Shown one piece after another: positions 1 through 8,676 of a DNA stretch of 64,000 bases (position 1 is the first letter of the stretch; each line of letters opens with the position of its first letter). A program made the translations under genes and the position numbers. The DNA comes from Oceanobacillus neutriphilus. GTDB lineage: Bacteria; Bacillota; Bacilli; Bacillales; Amphibacillaceae. The stretch spans positions 1-64,000 of the forward strand of contig NZ_BMLW01000005.1 of NCBI RefSeq assembly GCF_014645515.1, in the 5' to 3' direction. Below the pieces are notes generated by a model. It was given only the letters and a program-made list of their open reading frames with translations. It was not told the DNA's origin and searched no databases.

Positions 1-84
1 TGTCTCGTTCCTCTTTTAGACATACGAAATACTCCCTTCATCATAGGAGAGAATTTTTATTATTTCTCTGTCTACTATAAAGGG

Positions 85-640
85 AGCATATCACCGCTGC
101 GGCGGGCCGTTTTGCTTTCCTAGGGGCATGCTCTTCAGCTAACTTTTTCCAAGAAGAGCACTTGGCAAAAGTGGATATTCAGATGATGCTAATTCCTGTC
201 CAGCTACAAGCGTCAAAAACTAGACAACTTCCCGACAGCGCCCTACGATAAAGAAGACTTAGCGACTGGCAAGCCGTCAGGCGCAGACAGAGCTAAAGTC
301 GCGCTTATGCCCCGCGGGTGAAAGTCATCATCCGTTCGTAAACTCACGGTGATTCCTTTATCTCAGTTGCTTCGGTCCAGTTGTTACGTTTTTAACCGAC
401 GCTTTCCGCTTTTCTTTCAGGAGTCAAAACGGTCCCCCTCCGCTAGCAGGATGTTCTATACAGGTTGAAACAGCTGACTAAATAGAAGTTAGACCAGATA
501 AAACATTTTTTCATGATACATGGTAAAATATTCAGCCACAATTGTTTTCTGTTCAGGAAAGTTATTCCTAATATTTACTATCCATTTTGTGTCATCATTT
601 AAATTGCTAAATCAACCATTTGAAAAAATAAAACGAATCA
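85..640 (+). mobile_element. Left-half copy of the structured TIR element, with an internal insertion
   Basis: Noncoding. The block from about 91 (GC-rich stem, then the conserved core CTTCAGCTAACTT near 136 and the hairpin partner ending near 175) and the block from about 416 (AGGAGTCAAAACGG arm) to 630 match the left half of the copies at 14394 and 30532. Between about 192 and 415 an unrelated GC-richer stretch splits the hairpin loop. The right-half hairpin and both terminal inverted repeats are absent. Bases 1-84 show nothing I recognise. Bases 641-782 form the AT-rich nudF upstream region with a small hairpin near 716-735. No protein is supported here. Confidence 0.6.
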
Positions 641-782
641 GAAGAAAAATTAGTATGAACTTGCTACAATAGAGCATAGCGAATTAGAATGAATATGAGG
701 ATAGACAAAAATGAAACTTCCTTCCATGGAAGCTTTTTGAATGGATATCTGTAATAACTTATAAAAAGGTGGAGATGGAGAC

Positions 783-1325
783 ATGCATCGTTTCGAAGAA
801 AAAACAATTACTTCCAAGAAAATATTTGAAGGAAACATTATAGATGTTCAACTGGATGAAGTGAAGCTTCCAAATGGAGAAACAGCTAAGAGAGAGCTTG
901 TATATCATCCTGGAGCAGTAGCAGTAATTCCAATTACTGCAGATAATAAAATTGTACTTGTAGAGCAATATCGCAAACCATTAGAAAGAACTTTAGTAGA
1001 AATTCCGGCAGGGAAACTGGAAGAGAACGAGAATCCATTAACTGCCGCAGTTCGTGAACTGGAAGAAGAAACAGGTTATACAACAACAAATCTATCACAG
1101 GTTACATCATTTTATACATCACCTGGATTTGCTAATGAACTGGTATATGTCTATATCACCAACGACTTAATTAAAATGGAAAATCCGCCTGCGGGAGATG
1201 ATGATGAATTTGTAGAAATCATGGAAGTGACTTTGGAAGAGGCAAAAAAACTCGTAGAAGAAGGGCGTATTCAAGATGCAAAAACAAATTACGCTGTGCT
1301 TTACTTACATGCTTTAAATAAATAA
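783..1325 (+). CDS. nudF: ADP-ribose pyrophosphatase (Nudix hydrolase)
   Basis: Hydrolyses ADP-ribose to AMP and ribose 5-phosphate in the cytosol. The 180-residue product has a complete Nudix box at residues 77-99: G77, E83, then R91-E92-L93 with E95-E96 and G98, the pattern needed for metal-dependent pyrophosphate cleavage. The upstream half has the strands and the conserved EQYRKP segment typical of the ADP-ribose branch. Length is close to B. subtilis NudF (about 185). The start has an AAAGGTGGAG ribosome site. It precedes spoIIM and fur as in B. subtilis. I could not find an mciZ-like small gene in the 112 bases after it. Confidence 0.93.
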   Translation: MHRFEEKTITSKKIFEGNIIDVQLDEVKLPNGETAKRELVYHPGAVAVIPITADNKIVLVEQYRKPLERTLVEIPAGKLEENENPLTAAVRELEEETGYTTTNLSQVTSFYTSPGFANELVYVYITNDLIKMENPPAGDDDEFVEIMEVTLEEAKKLVEEGRIQDAKTNYAVLYLHALNK

Positions 1326-1376
1326 CTCAACTTACGGCCAATATGTATAAGCTCTATTAAAAGAAAAAATTAATAG

Positions 1377-1405
1377 GTATGTTTAAAGTAGGGTTCTCAT
1401 AGATT
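1377..1405 (+). promoter_or_regulatory. Candidate sigma-E promoter of spoIIM
   Basis: GTATGTT (1377-1383), 14-base spacer, CATAGATT (1398-1405). This partly fits the sigma-E pattern (KMATATT, then CATACAMT). spoIIM is a known sigma-E gene in B. subtilis, which is the main support; the match alone is weak. Confidence 0.35.
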
Positions 1406-1437
1406 GTAGTATAAGAACTATAGTCAGGAGGATCCAC

Positions 1438-2082
1438 ATGTATAATCCCTCTCATAATTTAATTATCGGGCATATAAAACGCCATACGACGATTTATGTA
1501 TTTACAATCATTCTATTTCTGACAGGTATCGTATTTGGAGCTATCTTAGTAAATAGTATGGATTTTGTACAAAAACAGAATTTATTCTTTTATTTAGAAC
1601 GTTTTTTTACGCAGCAGACAAATGATGGTGAAGTGATCAGCCGGCAGGATATCTTTATCAGAAGTCTTCTTTATCATGTGAAGTATCTCTCCTTTATGAT
1701 TTTACTGGCACTGAGTATGATTGGACTTCCGATTATCTGGATTATGGTATTTATGAAAGGATTTGTAGTCGGTTTTTCAGTCGGATTTATGGTAAGCCAG
1801 TTACAAGGTCAAGGGCTGCTTTTGTCAGCAATATCCATCGCTCCTCAAAATCTATTAGTTATTCCTATCTACATTATTGCCGGGAGTGTATCGATGATAT
1901 TTTCTATAGGCTTATGGCAGAAATTATTTTTAAAGCATCATCACCAGGAGGTTCTCCCGCCTTTTATCCGGTTGCTTATTATATTCGCTATCTTAATAGT
2001 ATTTTCTGCTTTAGCAGCATTAATGGAAGCTTACCTGTCCAACACCTTAATGTTAGAATGGATTAAAAGATATAATGGATAA
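1438..2082 (+). CDS. spoIIM: Stage II sporulation protein M
   Basis: Integral membrane protein of the mother cell. In B. subtilis SpoIIM scaffolds the SpoIID-SpoIIM-SpoIIP machine that remodels peptidoglycan during engulfment. The product is 214 residues, the same as in B. subtilis. I see a hydrophobic segment at about 18-40, a second hydrophobic cluster at about 78-150 and a C-terminal one at about 175-200, fitting the multi-pass SpoIIM (DUF95) family. A strong site (AGGAGGATCCAC) precedes the ATG. Position between nudF and fur agrees with the B. subtilis order. Confidence 0.93.
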   Translation: MYNPSHNLIIGHIKRHTTIYVFTIILFLTGIVFGAILVNSMDFVQKQNLFFYLERFFTQQTNDGEVISRQDIFIRSLLYHVKYLSFMILLALSMIGLPIIWIMVFMKGFVVGFSVGFMVSQLQGQGLLLSAISIAPQNLLVIPIYIIAGSVSMIFSIGLWQKLFLKHHHQEVLPPFIRLLIIFAILIVFSALAALMEAYLSNTLMLEWIKRYNG

Positions 2083-2180
2083 TGATTGAATGACTTCTTC
2101 CATCACTTTACCTTATTTGCTTATATCTTGCTAAGAGACTACATTTATAATATAATAACCAATATTAGTTTGTAATGATT

Positions 2181-2192
2181 ATTATTAATAAT
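2181..2192. promoter_or_regulatory. AT-rich palindrome upstream of fur
   Basis: ATTATTAATAAT is a perfect 12-base palindrome ending 12 bases before the -35 box of fur. Fur and PerR operators are AT-rich palindromes, so a repressor site is possible, but it does not match the 7-1-7 Fur box well. A second AT-rich stretch at 2145-2158 resembles half of a PerR box. Confidence 0.3.
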
Positions 2193-2204
2193 TGAGAATA
2201 CTCT

Positions 2205-2233
2205 TTGACACACGGGAGATAGATGCATATAAT
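2205..2233 (+). promoter_or_regulatory. Consensus sigma-A promoter of fur
   Basis: TTGACA (2205-2210), a 17-base spacer and TATAAT (2228-2233): both hexamers and the spacing are exact consensus. It lies 30 bases before the fur start codon, so the leader is short. Such a strong promoter suggests that control must come from a repressor. Confidence 0.85.
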
Positions 2234-2263
2234 GAAGATGTAAAGTGAGGGAGGCGACTATCC

Positions 2264-2737
2264 ATGGAACACCGGATTGAAAAGATAAAAAAACAGCTAC
2301 ATTCGCATAGCTACAAATTAACTCCCCAGAGGGAAGCTACGGTTCGAGTGCTTCTGGAAAGAGAAGACGATCACTTAAGCGCGGAGGATGTTTATCTTCT
2401 TGTAAAGGAGAAATCACCGGAAATTGGTCTGGCAACCGTTTATCGTACATTAGAATTATTATCTGAATTAAAAATAGTAGACAAAATTAATTTTGGCGAT
2501 GGTGTATCAAGATATGATTTGCGCAAAGAAGGCGCAAAACACTTTCACCATCATTTGGTTTGTATTGAATGTGGCTCTGTTGAAGAAATCGAGAATGACT
2601 TATTAGGTGAAGTAGAACAAATTGTTGAAAATGATTGGGGCTTCGAGGTGAAGGATCATCGGTTAACTTTTCATGGGATTTGTCGCCAATGTCAGGCAGC
2701 AGCTATAGAAGAAGACGTTCAAAAAGCAACCCCATAA
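2264..2737 (+). CDS. fur: Ferric uptake regulator
   Basis: Iron-responsive transcriptional repressor of the Fur family, 157 residues (B. subtilis 149). The N-terminal part is the winged helix (recognition region about 50-65, GLATVYRTLELL). The dimerisation half has the HFHHH cluster at 93-97 and two Cys pairs, C100/C103 and C140/C143, forming the structural zinc site. Among paralogues PerR and Zur this position next to xerD and spoIIM is that of Fur in B. subtilis, which fixes the name. Strong ribosome site GGGAGGCGAC. It is followed by a hairpin terminator and a convergent gene, so it is probably monocistronic. Confidence 0.92.
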   Translation: MEHRIEKIKKQLHSHSYKLTPQREATVRVLLEREDDHLSAEDVYLLVKEKSPEIGLATVYRTLELLSELKIVDKINFGDGVSRYDLRKEGAKHFHHHLVCIECGSVEEIENDLLGEVEQIVENDWGFEVKDHRLTFHGICRQCQAAAIEEDVQKATP

Positions 2738-2744
2738 TCAGATT

Positions 2745-2778
2745 AAAACCTTTTTCGAATGGAGAGAAAGGTTTTTTT
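2745..2778 (+). terminator. Rho-independent terminator of fur
   Basis: Stem AAAACCTTTTTC paired with GAGAAAGGTTTT around a short loop, followed by a T run. Confidence 0.8.
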
Positions 2779-2876
2779 ATTGGGAAAAATACATACATGA
2801 ACAAGAATAGGAGCTGGCTTATTTGCACTATCTTAAGAGTGCAGCGGTTTCAGCGATATGGAAAAAGCTGATTAAT

Positions 2877-3740
2877 TTACCGGATATATCTTTTTAAAAT
2901 AGTATCTACACTGGTCCCATAAGCCTCTCCAAACATATTTAAATGAACAAGCAAGTAGTAAAGCTGGTAAATCGGCTTCACGTCCTCATAATAATCCTCT
3001 AACGGCAGGATTTTCTTATACTGCGTATAAAAAATATCTGAAAAACCGCCAAAAAGCTCAGTAAAAGCAAGCTCAAATAAGTGATCTCCATAAAATACAG
3101 AAGGATCAATGAGATAAGGTTTGCCTGCATGCCCTGTTATCCAATTGCCTCCCCATAAATCGCCGTGCAACAAAGAAACCCGTGGCTGGTTTGGAAGATA
3201 TTTATTTAAATCATGTATCAATTTCTCCAGTTTTAAGCGTCTTTTTTGATTCATCCGATTAAGATGTATAGATAAATCTAATTGCGGCTGTAGACGATGG
3301 TCGCGAAAATAATCGACCCAATCGCTGTGCCAGCCATTTGGCTGAGGCAGTTTTCCGATATAAGTTGACCGGTCTAACCCATACTGAGCCGGCCCGTCTG
3401 CTAAATGGAATAAAGCCAGCTGATCCCCCAATTGCTGCTCCGTGGTTGCTGTCTTTTTCCCGTGAATCCATTGCATTATCAGCACCATCTCCTGATTTTC
3501 AGAGGATTTGTCATAGTAATAAACTTCCGGAACTGCAATTGTTTTTGTTGAGCGTATTCTTTCAAGACCGTCAGCTTCCACTTTAAAGAAATCACCTGCA
3601 GTATTCTGATTTGCTTTTACAAAGTATTCTTGTTTTTCAGTTTTTATATAATAAGCCCGGTTAATATCGCCGCCGGAAACTGGAGTCATTGTTTGAATAG
3701 ACGAGTTATCATCAATTAGTTTTAATTTTTCTTCCATCAT
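2877..3740 (-). CDS. Fructosamine/ketosamine kinase family protein
   Basis: Kinase-fold protein of the fructosamine-3-kinase family, 287 residues, normal for the family. Members phosphorylate ketosamine adducts on glycated amines, helping deglycation; the true substrate here is unknown. Visible motifs are the glycine-containing N-terminal segment (VSGGDINRAY, 21-30), the ATP-site lysine in YFVKANQ (about 42), the catalytic loop HGDLWGGNW at 192-200 and the metal-binding IDP at 211-213. The ATG follows GGAGCTCATACAG. It is convergent with fur and sits between fur and yqzK, where B. subtilis has no such gene, so I read it as a lineage-specific insertion. Confidence 0.8.
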   Translation of the reverse strand: MMEEKLKLIDDNSSIQTMTPVSGGDINRAYYIKTEKQEYFVKANQNTAGDFFKVEADGLERIRSTKTIAVPEVYYYDKSSENQEMVLIMQWIHGKKTATTEQQLGDQLALFHLADGPAQYGLDRSTYIGKLPQPNGWHSDWVDYFRDHRLQPQLDLSIHLNRMNQKRRLKLEKLIHDLNKYLPNQPRVSLLHGDLWGGNWITGHAGKPYLIDPSVFYGDHLFELAFTELFGGFSDIFYTQYKKILPLEDYYEDVKPIYQLYYLLVHLNMFGEAYGTSVDTILKRYIR

Positions 3741-3976
3741 CTGTATGAGCTCCTTTTTTATTTTATTATGTCATAGAGATAAACAATGTAAAAGTGTTTG
3801 TAGTTTAACTCTGGTTCCAACCATTGTATAATATTAACAGAAGAAGTTGTCTTGTTTTTTTATCACTTCAGCTTTTTCTAGTATTTTTAAAATTGTTTTT
3901 TGCATATTCTAACTGTATAAGTGTTTGATTACAATACAAAGTAATAACGAGCATTTAGATACAGGGAGGTCAGAAT

Positions 3977-4174
3977 ATGGAGAAACATTTTAAAGAGGCT
4001 GTTAAAATATTTATTTTGTTTATGATAGGCGCCTGCTTTTTTACGGTATGTTTACATTATATATATAAAGAATTTCAAGAAATACATCGTTATGATTTAC
4101 CGGAAGGACCTTCGGTTAAGGTGACGAATGAGGGAGCTGACTGGTTTCCATTTGATATTTTGAAAGGAGAATAG
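3977..4174 (+). CDS. yqzK: YqzK family small membrane protein (DUF4227)
   Basis: 65-residue protein of unknown function. Residues about 9-28 are one hydrophobic membrane segment following a short cationic N-terminus; the C-terminal half is hydrophilic. Size, topology and location just before xerD match B. subtilis YqzK. The start has GGGAGGTCAGAAT upstream. The stop is two bases before the xerD start, so the two are very likely co-transcribed and coupled. Confidence 0.8.
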   Translation: MEKHFKEAVKIFILFMIGACFFTVCLHYIYKEFQEIHRYDLPEGPSVKVTNEGADWFPFDILKGE

Positions 4175-4176
4175 AT

Positions 4177-5067
4177 ATGTTGAAATATGCTTTAGAAGAT
4201 TTCTATCATTTTCTACGGGTAGAAAGAGGCCTGTCTGATAACACGATGACCTCTTATCAAAGAGATCTTGCTTCTTATGAAAAACAATTGACAAAAATAG
4301 GATATAACGAATGGAATGACATCAGCCGTAATGATATTATGCGTTTTTTATATGAATTAAAAGACAGCGGAAAGTCAACTGCTACAATTTCCAGGCATAT
4401 TTCTTCAATTAGATCCTTTCATCAGTTTTTAATACGGGAAAGAATTGCTGATACAGATCCCAGTCTTCACATTGAGACTCCGAAAAAAGAGCGGAAGCTG
4501 CCGGATACCCTTTCTCAGGAGGAAGTAGAGAAGCTATTGAGCATTGAGACAACAACACCACTGTCGTTGCGTAATAAAGCTATGTTAGAATTATTATATG
4601 CTACGGGATTACGTGTATCTGAAATGATAGGTTTAAAATTGGAAGATTTACATTTAACGATGGGTTTTGTGCAATGTATGGGGAAAGGTTCAAAAGAAAG
4701 GATTGTTCCTTTGGGAGATACAGCCAAAAATGTTTTAGAGGAGTATATGCAAACCGCAAGAAAAGAGCTTGTGAAGAAAAACAAGCAGGAAAATGCACTT
4801 TTTGTAAATCAGCATGGCCGGCCTTTAAGCAGACAAGGCTTCTGGAAGATTTTAAAAGGGCTTGCGATGGAAGCCGGCATACATAAAACCATCACGCCGC
4901 ATACATTAAGACATTCTTTTGCAACGCATTTATTGGAAAATGGCGCTGATTTAAGAATCGTGCAGGAAATGCTGGGACATGCAGATATATCCACTACACA
5001 AATTTATACACATGTAACGAAAGCAAGATTAAAGGATATTTATCAAACATATCACCCCAGAGCATAA
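4177..5067 (+). CDS. xerD: Site-specific tyrosine recombinase XerD
   Basis: Cytosolic recombinase that with its partner (CodV/XerC) resolves chromosome dimers at dif before division. 296 residues, the usual XerD length. The N-terminal SAM-like DNA-binding domain spans about 1-90 and the catalytic domain about 105-290. All catalytic residues are visible: R146, K170, H242 (in [12 protein letters not shown]), R245, H268 and the nucleophile Y277 (in QIYTHV). The ribosome site is AAAGGAGAATAGAT. Its chromosomal position after fur and yqzK identifies it as XerD (RipX) and not as a phage integrase. Confidence 0.95.
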   Translation: MLKYALEDFYHFLRVERGLSDNTMTSYQRDLASYEKQLTKIGYNEWNDISRNDIMRFLYELKDSGKSTATISRHISSIRSFHQFLIRERIADTDPSLHIETPKKERKLPDTLSQEEVEKLLSIETTTPLSLRNKAMLELLYATGLRVSEMIGLKLEDLHLTMGFVQCMGKGSKERIVPLGDTAKNVLEEYMQTARKELVKKNKQENALFVNQHGRPLSRQGFWKILKGLAMEAGIHKTITPHTLRHSFATHLLENGADLRIVQEMLGHADISTTQIYTHVTKARLKDIYQTYHPRA

Positions 5068-5142
5068 TTTCCGGTTAATGATTAAGGCGTTAAATATCGA
5101 AAAGCTTTTCAAATAAGAGATATTCCTTTATCCTTGTGTTGT

Positions 5143-5159
5143 CAGACATCTAACGTCTG
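5143..5159. promoter_or_regulatory. Inverted repeat before drm, possible operator
   Basis: CAGAC (5143-5147) and GTCTG (5155-5159) are separated by seven bases inside an AT-rich stretch upstream of drm. It could bind a regulator of nucleoside catabolism. No experiment or known site is recalled to back this. Confidence 0.25.
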
Positions 5160-5218
5160 TAATAATTATCATACTGAGCATTGGTTTCGGGAATATAGTA
5201 CATAGGAGGTAGATACAA

Positions 5219-6400
5219 ATGAAACAATTTAAGAGGGTATTTTTAATTGTCATGGATTCAGTTGGAATCGGAGAAGCCCCTGATGCAGAAAAGTTTAATG
5301 ATTTAGGATCAGATACATTAGGGCATATCGCAAAAGAGATGAATGGGCTGGATATGCCGACTATGGGCAGCTTAGGTCTGAGTAATATCCGCGAAATCGA
5401 AGGAATTGCTCCGGCAGACAAGCCGAAAGCGCATTATACAAAAATGCAGGAGGCTTCTAATGGCAAAGATACAATGACCGGCCATTGGGAGATTATGGGA
5501 CTCCGCATCGATCAGCCTTTCCGGACATTCCCGGATGGTTTCCCGGATGAGCTTATTCAAGAGCTGGAAGAAAAAACAGGCAGAAAAGTAATTGGCAACA
5601 AGCCGGCCTCCGGTACAGAAATATTAGTAGAGCTCGGAAAAGAGCATATGGAAACCGGCAGTCTGATTGTCTATACGTCGGCAGATTCTGTATTGCAAAT
5701 TGCAGCACATGAAGATATTGTTCCAATTGATGAATTATATCGGATTTGCGAAATTGCCAGAGAGCTGACATTAGATGAACGATATATGGTAGGACGTGTT
5801 ATTGCCCGGCCTTTTGTTGGAGAGCCCGGTGCTTTTGAACGTACGTCCAACCGCCATGATTATGCATTAAAGCCTTTTGGACGTACTGTAATGAATGGAT
5901 TAAAGGATGCAGGAATTGATGTCATTGCGCTTGGTAAAATTTCTGATATTTATGATGGAGAAGGCATTACAGAGGCTGTTCGTACAAAGGATAATGATGA
6001 TGGCATGGTAAAATTAAGTGACTCCATGAAAAAAGATTTCACTGGCCTAAGCTTCCTTAACCTTGTTGATTTTGACGCGAAATACGGCCACCGCAGAGAT
6101 CCTATTGGCTATGGACAGGCGCTGGAAACTTATGACAAGCAGCTTCCGGAAATACTCGAACAGTTACAGGAGGATGATTTGTTAATTATTACAGCCGATC
6201 ATGGTAATGATCCGATCCACCACGGAACGGATCATACACGGGAATATGTACCGCTTGTTGTTTATCATACAAACATCGAAGAAGGAAAAGAACTCCCTGT
6301 ACGGACAACTTTTGCTGATATTGGTGCAACAATTGCAGATAATTTTAATATTCCTTTACCGGAGCATGGTACAAGCTTTTTAGATGATGTAAAAAACTAA
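5219..6400 (+). CDS. drm: Phosphopentomutase
   Basis: Interconverts (deoxy)ribose 1-phosphate and 5-phosphate, feeding sugars released from nucleosides into central metabolism. 393 residues, as expected for the alkaline-phosphatase-superfamily enzyme DeoB/Drm. Metal ligands are visible in the N-terminal [12 protein letters not shown] segment (D13) and in [18 protein letters not shown] near the C-terminus; the phosphorylated threonine lies in KDTMTGHWE (about 84-92). A good ribosome site (AGGAGGTAGATACAA) precedes the ATG. It is 39 bases upstream of pdp and surely in one operon with it. Confidence 0.94.
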   Translation: MKQFKRVFLIVMDSVGIGEAPDAEKFNDLGSDTLGHIAKEMNGLDMPTMGSLGLSNIREIEGIAPADKPKAHYTKMQEASNGKDTMTGHWEIMGLRIDQPFRTFPDGFPDELIQELEEKTGRKVIGNKPASGTEILVELGKEHMETGSLIVYTSADSVLQIAAHEDIVPIDELYRICEIARELTLDERYMVGRVIARPFVGEPGAFERTSNRHDYALKPFGRTVMNGLKDAGIDVIALGKISDIYDGEGITEAVRTKDNDDGMVKLSDSMKKDFTGLSFLNLVDFDAKYGHRRDPIGYGQALETYDKQLPEILEQLQEDDLLIITADHGNDPIHHGTDHTREYVPLVVYHTNIEEGKELPVRTTFADIGATIADNFNIPLPEHGTSFLDDVKN

Positions 6401-6439
6401 AAGAGGAATATTTATTATAATACAGAAAGGATGGTTAGC

Positions 6440-7732
6440 ATGAATACCATAGAAATTATTAATAAGAAAAAATATGGTAAAGAATTATCCTATGAAGAAA
6501 TCGAGTATATTGTAAATGGATATGTTAATGATTCCATACCGGATTATCAAATCTCAAGCTGGCTTATGGCTGTTTATTTTCAAGGGTTAAACAGTGATGA
6601 AACCTCCGCACTCACAGACTTAATGGTTAAGTCGGGAGAAACAATTGATTTATCCTTTTTGAATACAACTGTTGTAGACAAACACTCTACTGGCGGTGTA
6701 GGGGATAAGGTAAGTTTAATTGTAGCGCCGATAACTACTTCTTTAGGAATCCCTTTTGCGAAAATGAGTGGACGAGGACTGGGGCATACCGGCGGTACAG
6801 TAGACAAGCTGGAATCAATTAAAGGATTTCATACGGAGCTTCCGTTACAACGATTTAAAGACCAGGTGAAAGAGCTTGGAATTGCATTAGTCGGCCAATC
6901 CGGAAATTTAGTGCCGGCAGATAAGAAGATTTATGCGTTAAGAGATGTGACAGGAACTGTGGATTCAATTCCTTTAATAGCCAGCTCGATAATGAGTAAG
7001 AAGATTGCTTCCGGTGCAGATGCAATTGTCCTGGATATTAAAGTCGGCAACGGTGCTTTTATGAAAACAGAAGAAGAGGCAAAGAAGCTGGCTGAAACAA
7101 TGGTCGCTATCGGTAAAAAATTAAATCGGGAAACAGTGGCTGTGTTAACCAATATGGATCAGCCTCTCGGAACAGAGATCGGTAATGGAAATGAAGTGTT
7201 GGAAGCAGTAAAATTATTGCGAGATCAGGAGTATAGTCAAGACTTATATGATGTATCCATAGAAATAGCAGCACAAATGGTTTTCTTAGCCGGAAAAGCA
7301 ACTACCGAAGAACAAGCCAGAAAGCTTGTTGAAGAAGTGATTCAAAGTGGAGAGGCTTATGAAAAATTTGTAACCTTTATTGAAGCACAGGATGGTAAAA
7401 TGGACAGCATTCATGAAATTGAGGCTAAACAATCTATTGATGTAACTGCGGAACAAGCGGGATATATTGCTTCTATAGAAACACAGCAAATAGGGGAAGC
7501 TGCTATGCTTCTCGGTGCCGGCAGAAAAACTAAGGATGATCAAATCGATCATCAGGTAGGAATCACTTTTCATGTGAAAACAGGTGATAAGCTGCAGACA
7601 GGCGCTAAGCTGGCAACAATCCACACGAATATGGAAGATAATGATACTGTCATTAAGAAAATAAAGGATGCTATTACATTATCGGAAAATCCTGTTCAGG
7701 TAAAACCAAGTGTTATCGGTATTGTTAATTGA
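6440..7732 (+). CDS. pdp: Pyrimidine-nucleoside phosphorylase
   Basis: Phosphorolysis of uridine, thymidine and deoxyuridine, giving the sugar 1-phosphate used by Drm. About 430 residues. KHSTGGVGDK near residue 81 is the phosphate-binding motif and SGRGLGHTGGTVDKLE (about 112-127) is the thymidine/pyrimidine phosphorylase signature; the C-terminal mobile domain is complete. I chose the ATG at 6440 because GAAAGGATGG is a good ribosome site for it and overlaps the in-frame ATG at 6431. B. subtilis has purine phosphorylase pupG directly after drm; here pdp takes that place. Confidence 0.93.
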   Translation: MNTIEIINKKKYGKELSYEEIEYIVNGYVNDSIPDYQISSWLMAVYFQGLNSDETSALTDLMVKSGETIDLSFLNTTVVDKHSTGGVGDKVSLIVAPITTSLGIPFAKMSGRGLGHTGGTVDKLESIKGFHTELPLQRFKDQVKELGIALVGQSGNLVPADKKIYALRDVTGTVDSIPLIASSIMSKKIASGADAIVLDIKVGNGAFMKTEEEAKKLAETMVAIGKKLNRETVAVLTNMDQPLGTEIGNGNEVLEAVKLLRDQEYSQDLYDVSIEIAAQMVFLAGKATTEEQARKLVEEVIQSGEAYEKFVTFIEAQDGKMDSIHEIEAKQSIDVTAEQAGYIASIETQQIGEAAMLLGAGRKTKDDQIDHQVGITFHVKTGDKLQTGAKLATIHTNMEDNDTVIKKIKDAITLSENPVQVKPSVIGIVN

Positions 7733-7745
7733 AAATAGTTTCATT

Positions 7746-7790
7746 AAAAATAGAGATTTAGAAGATAATATCTTCTAAATCTCTATTTTA
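7746..7790. terminator. Bidirectional terminator between pdp and the SDR gene
   Basis: An almost perfect inverted repeat of about 20 bases (AAATAGAGATTTAGAAGATA and its complement) with A runs on one side and T runs on the other. It sits between two convergent genes and can stop both. Confidence 0.88.
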
Positions 7791-7791
7791 A

Positions 7792-8514
7792 TTAAAACGG
7801 ATTAGTCGCCCATTGTGCGGATTGTTTAATAAAAATACGCTGATTTAATTTTAATTGAGCTACCATATATTCCGCAATATCCTCTGGCTGCATAAACTTA
7901 TCTTCATTTTTCTCTTCCAGCTTATCTCCAAATGCCAGCTCGGTTGCAACTAAGCTTGGATTCATAGTAAATACGCGGATGTTTTCTTTGCGCACCTCCT
8001 GCATCAGAGCTTCTGACATACCCTGAATAGCAAATTTGGACGCACTGTAAGCAGTTGATCCTGCAGTTGCTTTTAACCCATTGCTGGATGAAATATTAAT
8101 AATATCTCCTTTTTGTTTACTGACAAGATGTGGGAGAACTTCTTTTAAGACATGGTATGTGCCAAAAACATTCACTTCAAAAATATGTTTCCAGACTTCC
8201 TCCTCCATATCTTGAAAATTGCCGTAATCACTTATTGCTGCATTATTAATTAAAATATCAGCTTTCCCTAATTCCTGTTCAAACTGCTGAACAGCTGTTT
8301 TCACTTGGTCATGCTTAGAAATATCTGCACTGCAGATAGCAATATTCACTCCATATGTTTCCAGCTCTTGCTGCACTTTTTCAAGATTTTCTTTTCTTCT
8401 GGCAATTAAACCGAGGTGAACGCCTTCTTTTGCAAATTGATGTGCGGCTGCTCTGCCAATTCCGCTGCTTCCCCCTGTAATATATGCAATTTTACCGCTG
8501 ATGTCCTGTCCCAT
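7792..8514 (-). CDS. Short-chain dehydrogenase/reductase
   Basis: NAD(P)-dependent oxidoreductase of the classical SDR family, 240 residues. The Rossmann cofactor motif is at 14-20 (GGSSGIG), the NNAA motif near 90-93, a catalytic serine in ISSSNG (about 142-144) and the Y156-x3-K160 pair (YSASK). It resembles the 3-oxoacyl-ACP reductase-like group that includes B. subtilis YoxD, but the substrate cannot be read from sequence. The start has GGGAGATTTATAA. It is inserted between pdp and dacF on the opposite strand, so it is not part of the ancestral gene block. Confidence 0.85.
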   Translation of the reverse strand: MGQDISGKIAYITGGSSGIGRAAAHQFAKEGVHLGLIARRKENLEKVQQELETYGVNIAICSADISKHDQVKTAVQQFEQELGKADILINNAAISDYGNFQDMEEEVWKHIFEVNVFGTYHVLKEVLPHLVSKQKGDIINISSSNGLKATAGSTAYSASKFAIQGMSEALMQEVRKENIRVFTMNPSLVATELAFGDKLEEKNEDKFMQPEDIAEYMVAQLKLNQRIFIKQSAQWATNPF

Positions 8515-8615
8515 TTATAAATCTCCCTTCTTTATCTAATCTAGTTTCAGTATAGGGTAGAGTTTATCGAACAACAAAAAAGATGCTTCTATTTATATAT
8601 TTCAAATTAAAAATA

Positions 8616-8645
8616 GTATGAAATAAAGTCAAAATGGAAATCCTA
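8616..8645 (+). promoter_or_regulatory. Candidate sigma-F promoter of dacF
   Basis: GTATG (8616-8620), a 15-base spacer and GGAAATCCTA (8636-8645). This fits the sigma-F pattern (GYATA, 15, GGnnAnAnTR) with two mismatches. dacF of B. subtilis is sigma-F dependent, which makes the site plausible. Confidence 0.5.
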
Positions 8646-8676
8646 AAAGTATTATTGTGATTTGGAGGGAAGCAGT

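Noticed and set aside
2635-2871. 78-codon frame over the end of fur
   Set aside because: It lies in another frame of fur and crosses the fur terminator.
8662-8676. Upstream TTG start of dacF
   Set aside because: It overlaps the ribosome site GGAGGG that serves the ATG at 8677 and would put extra residues before the signal peptide.
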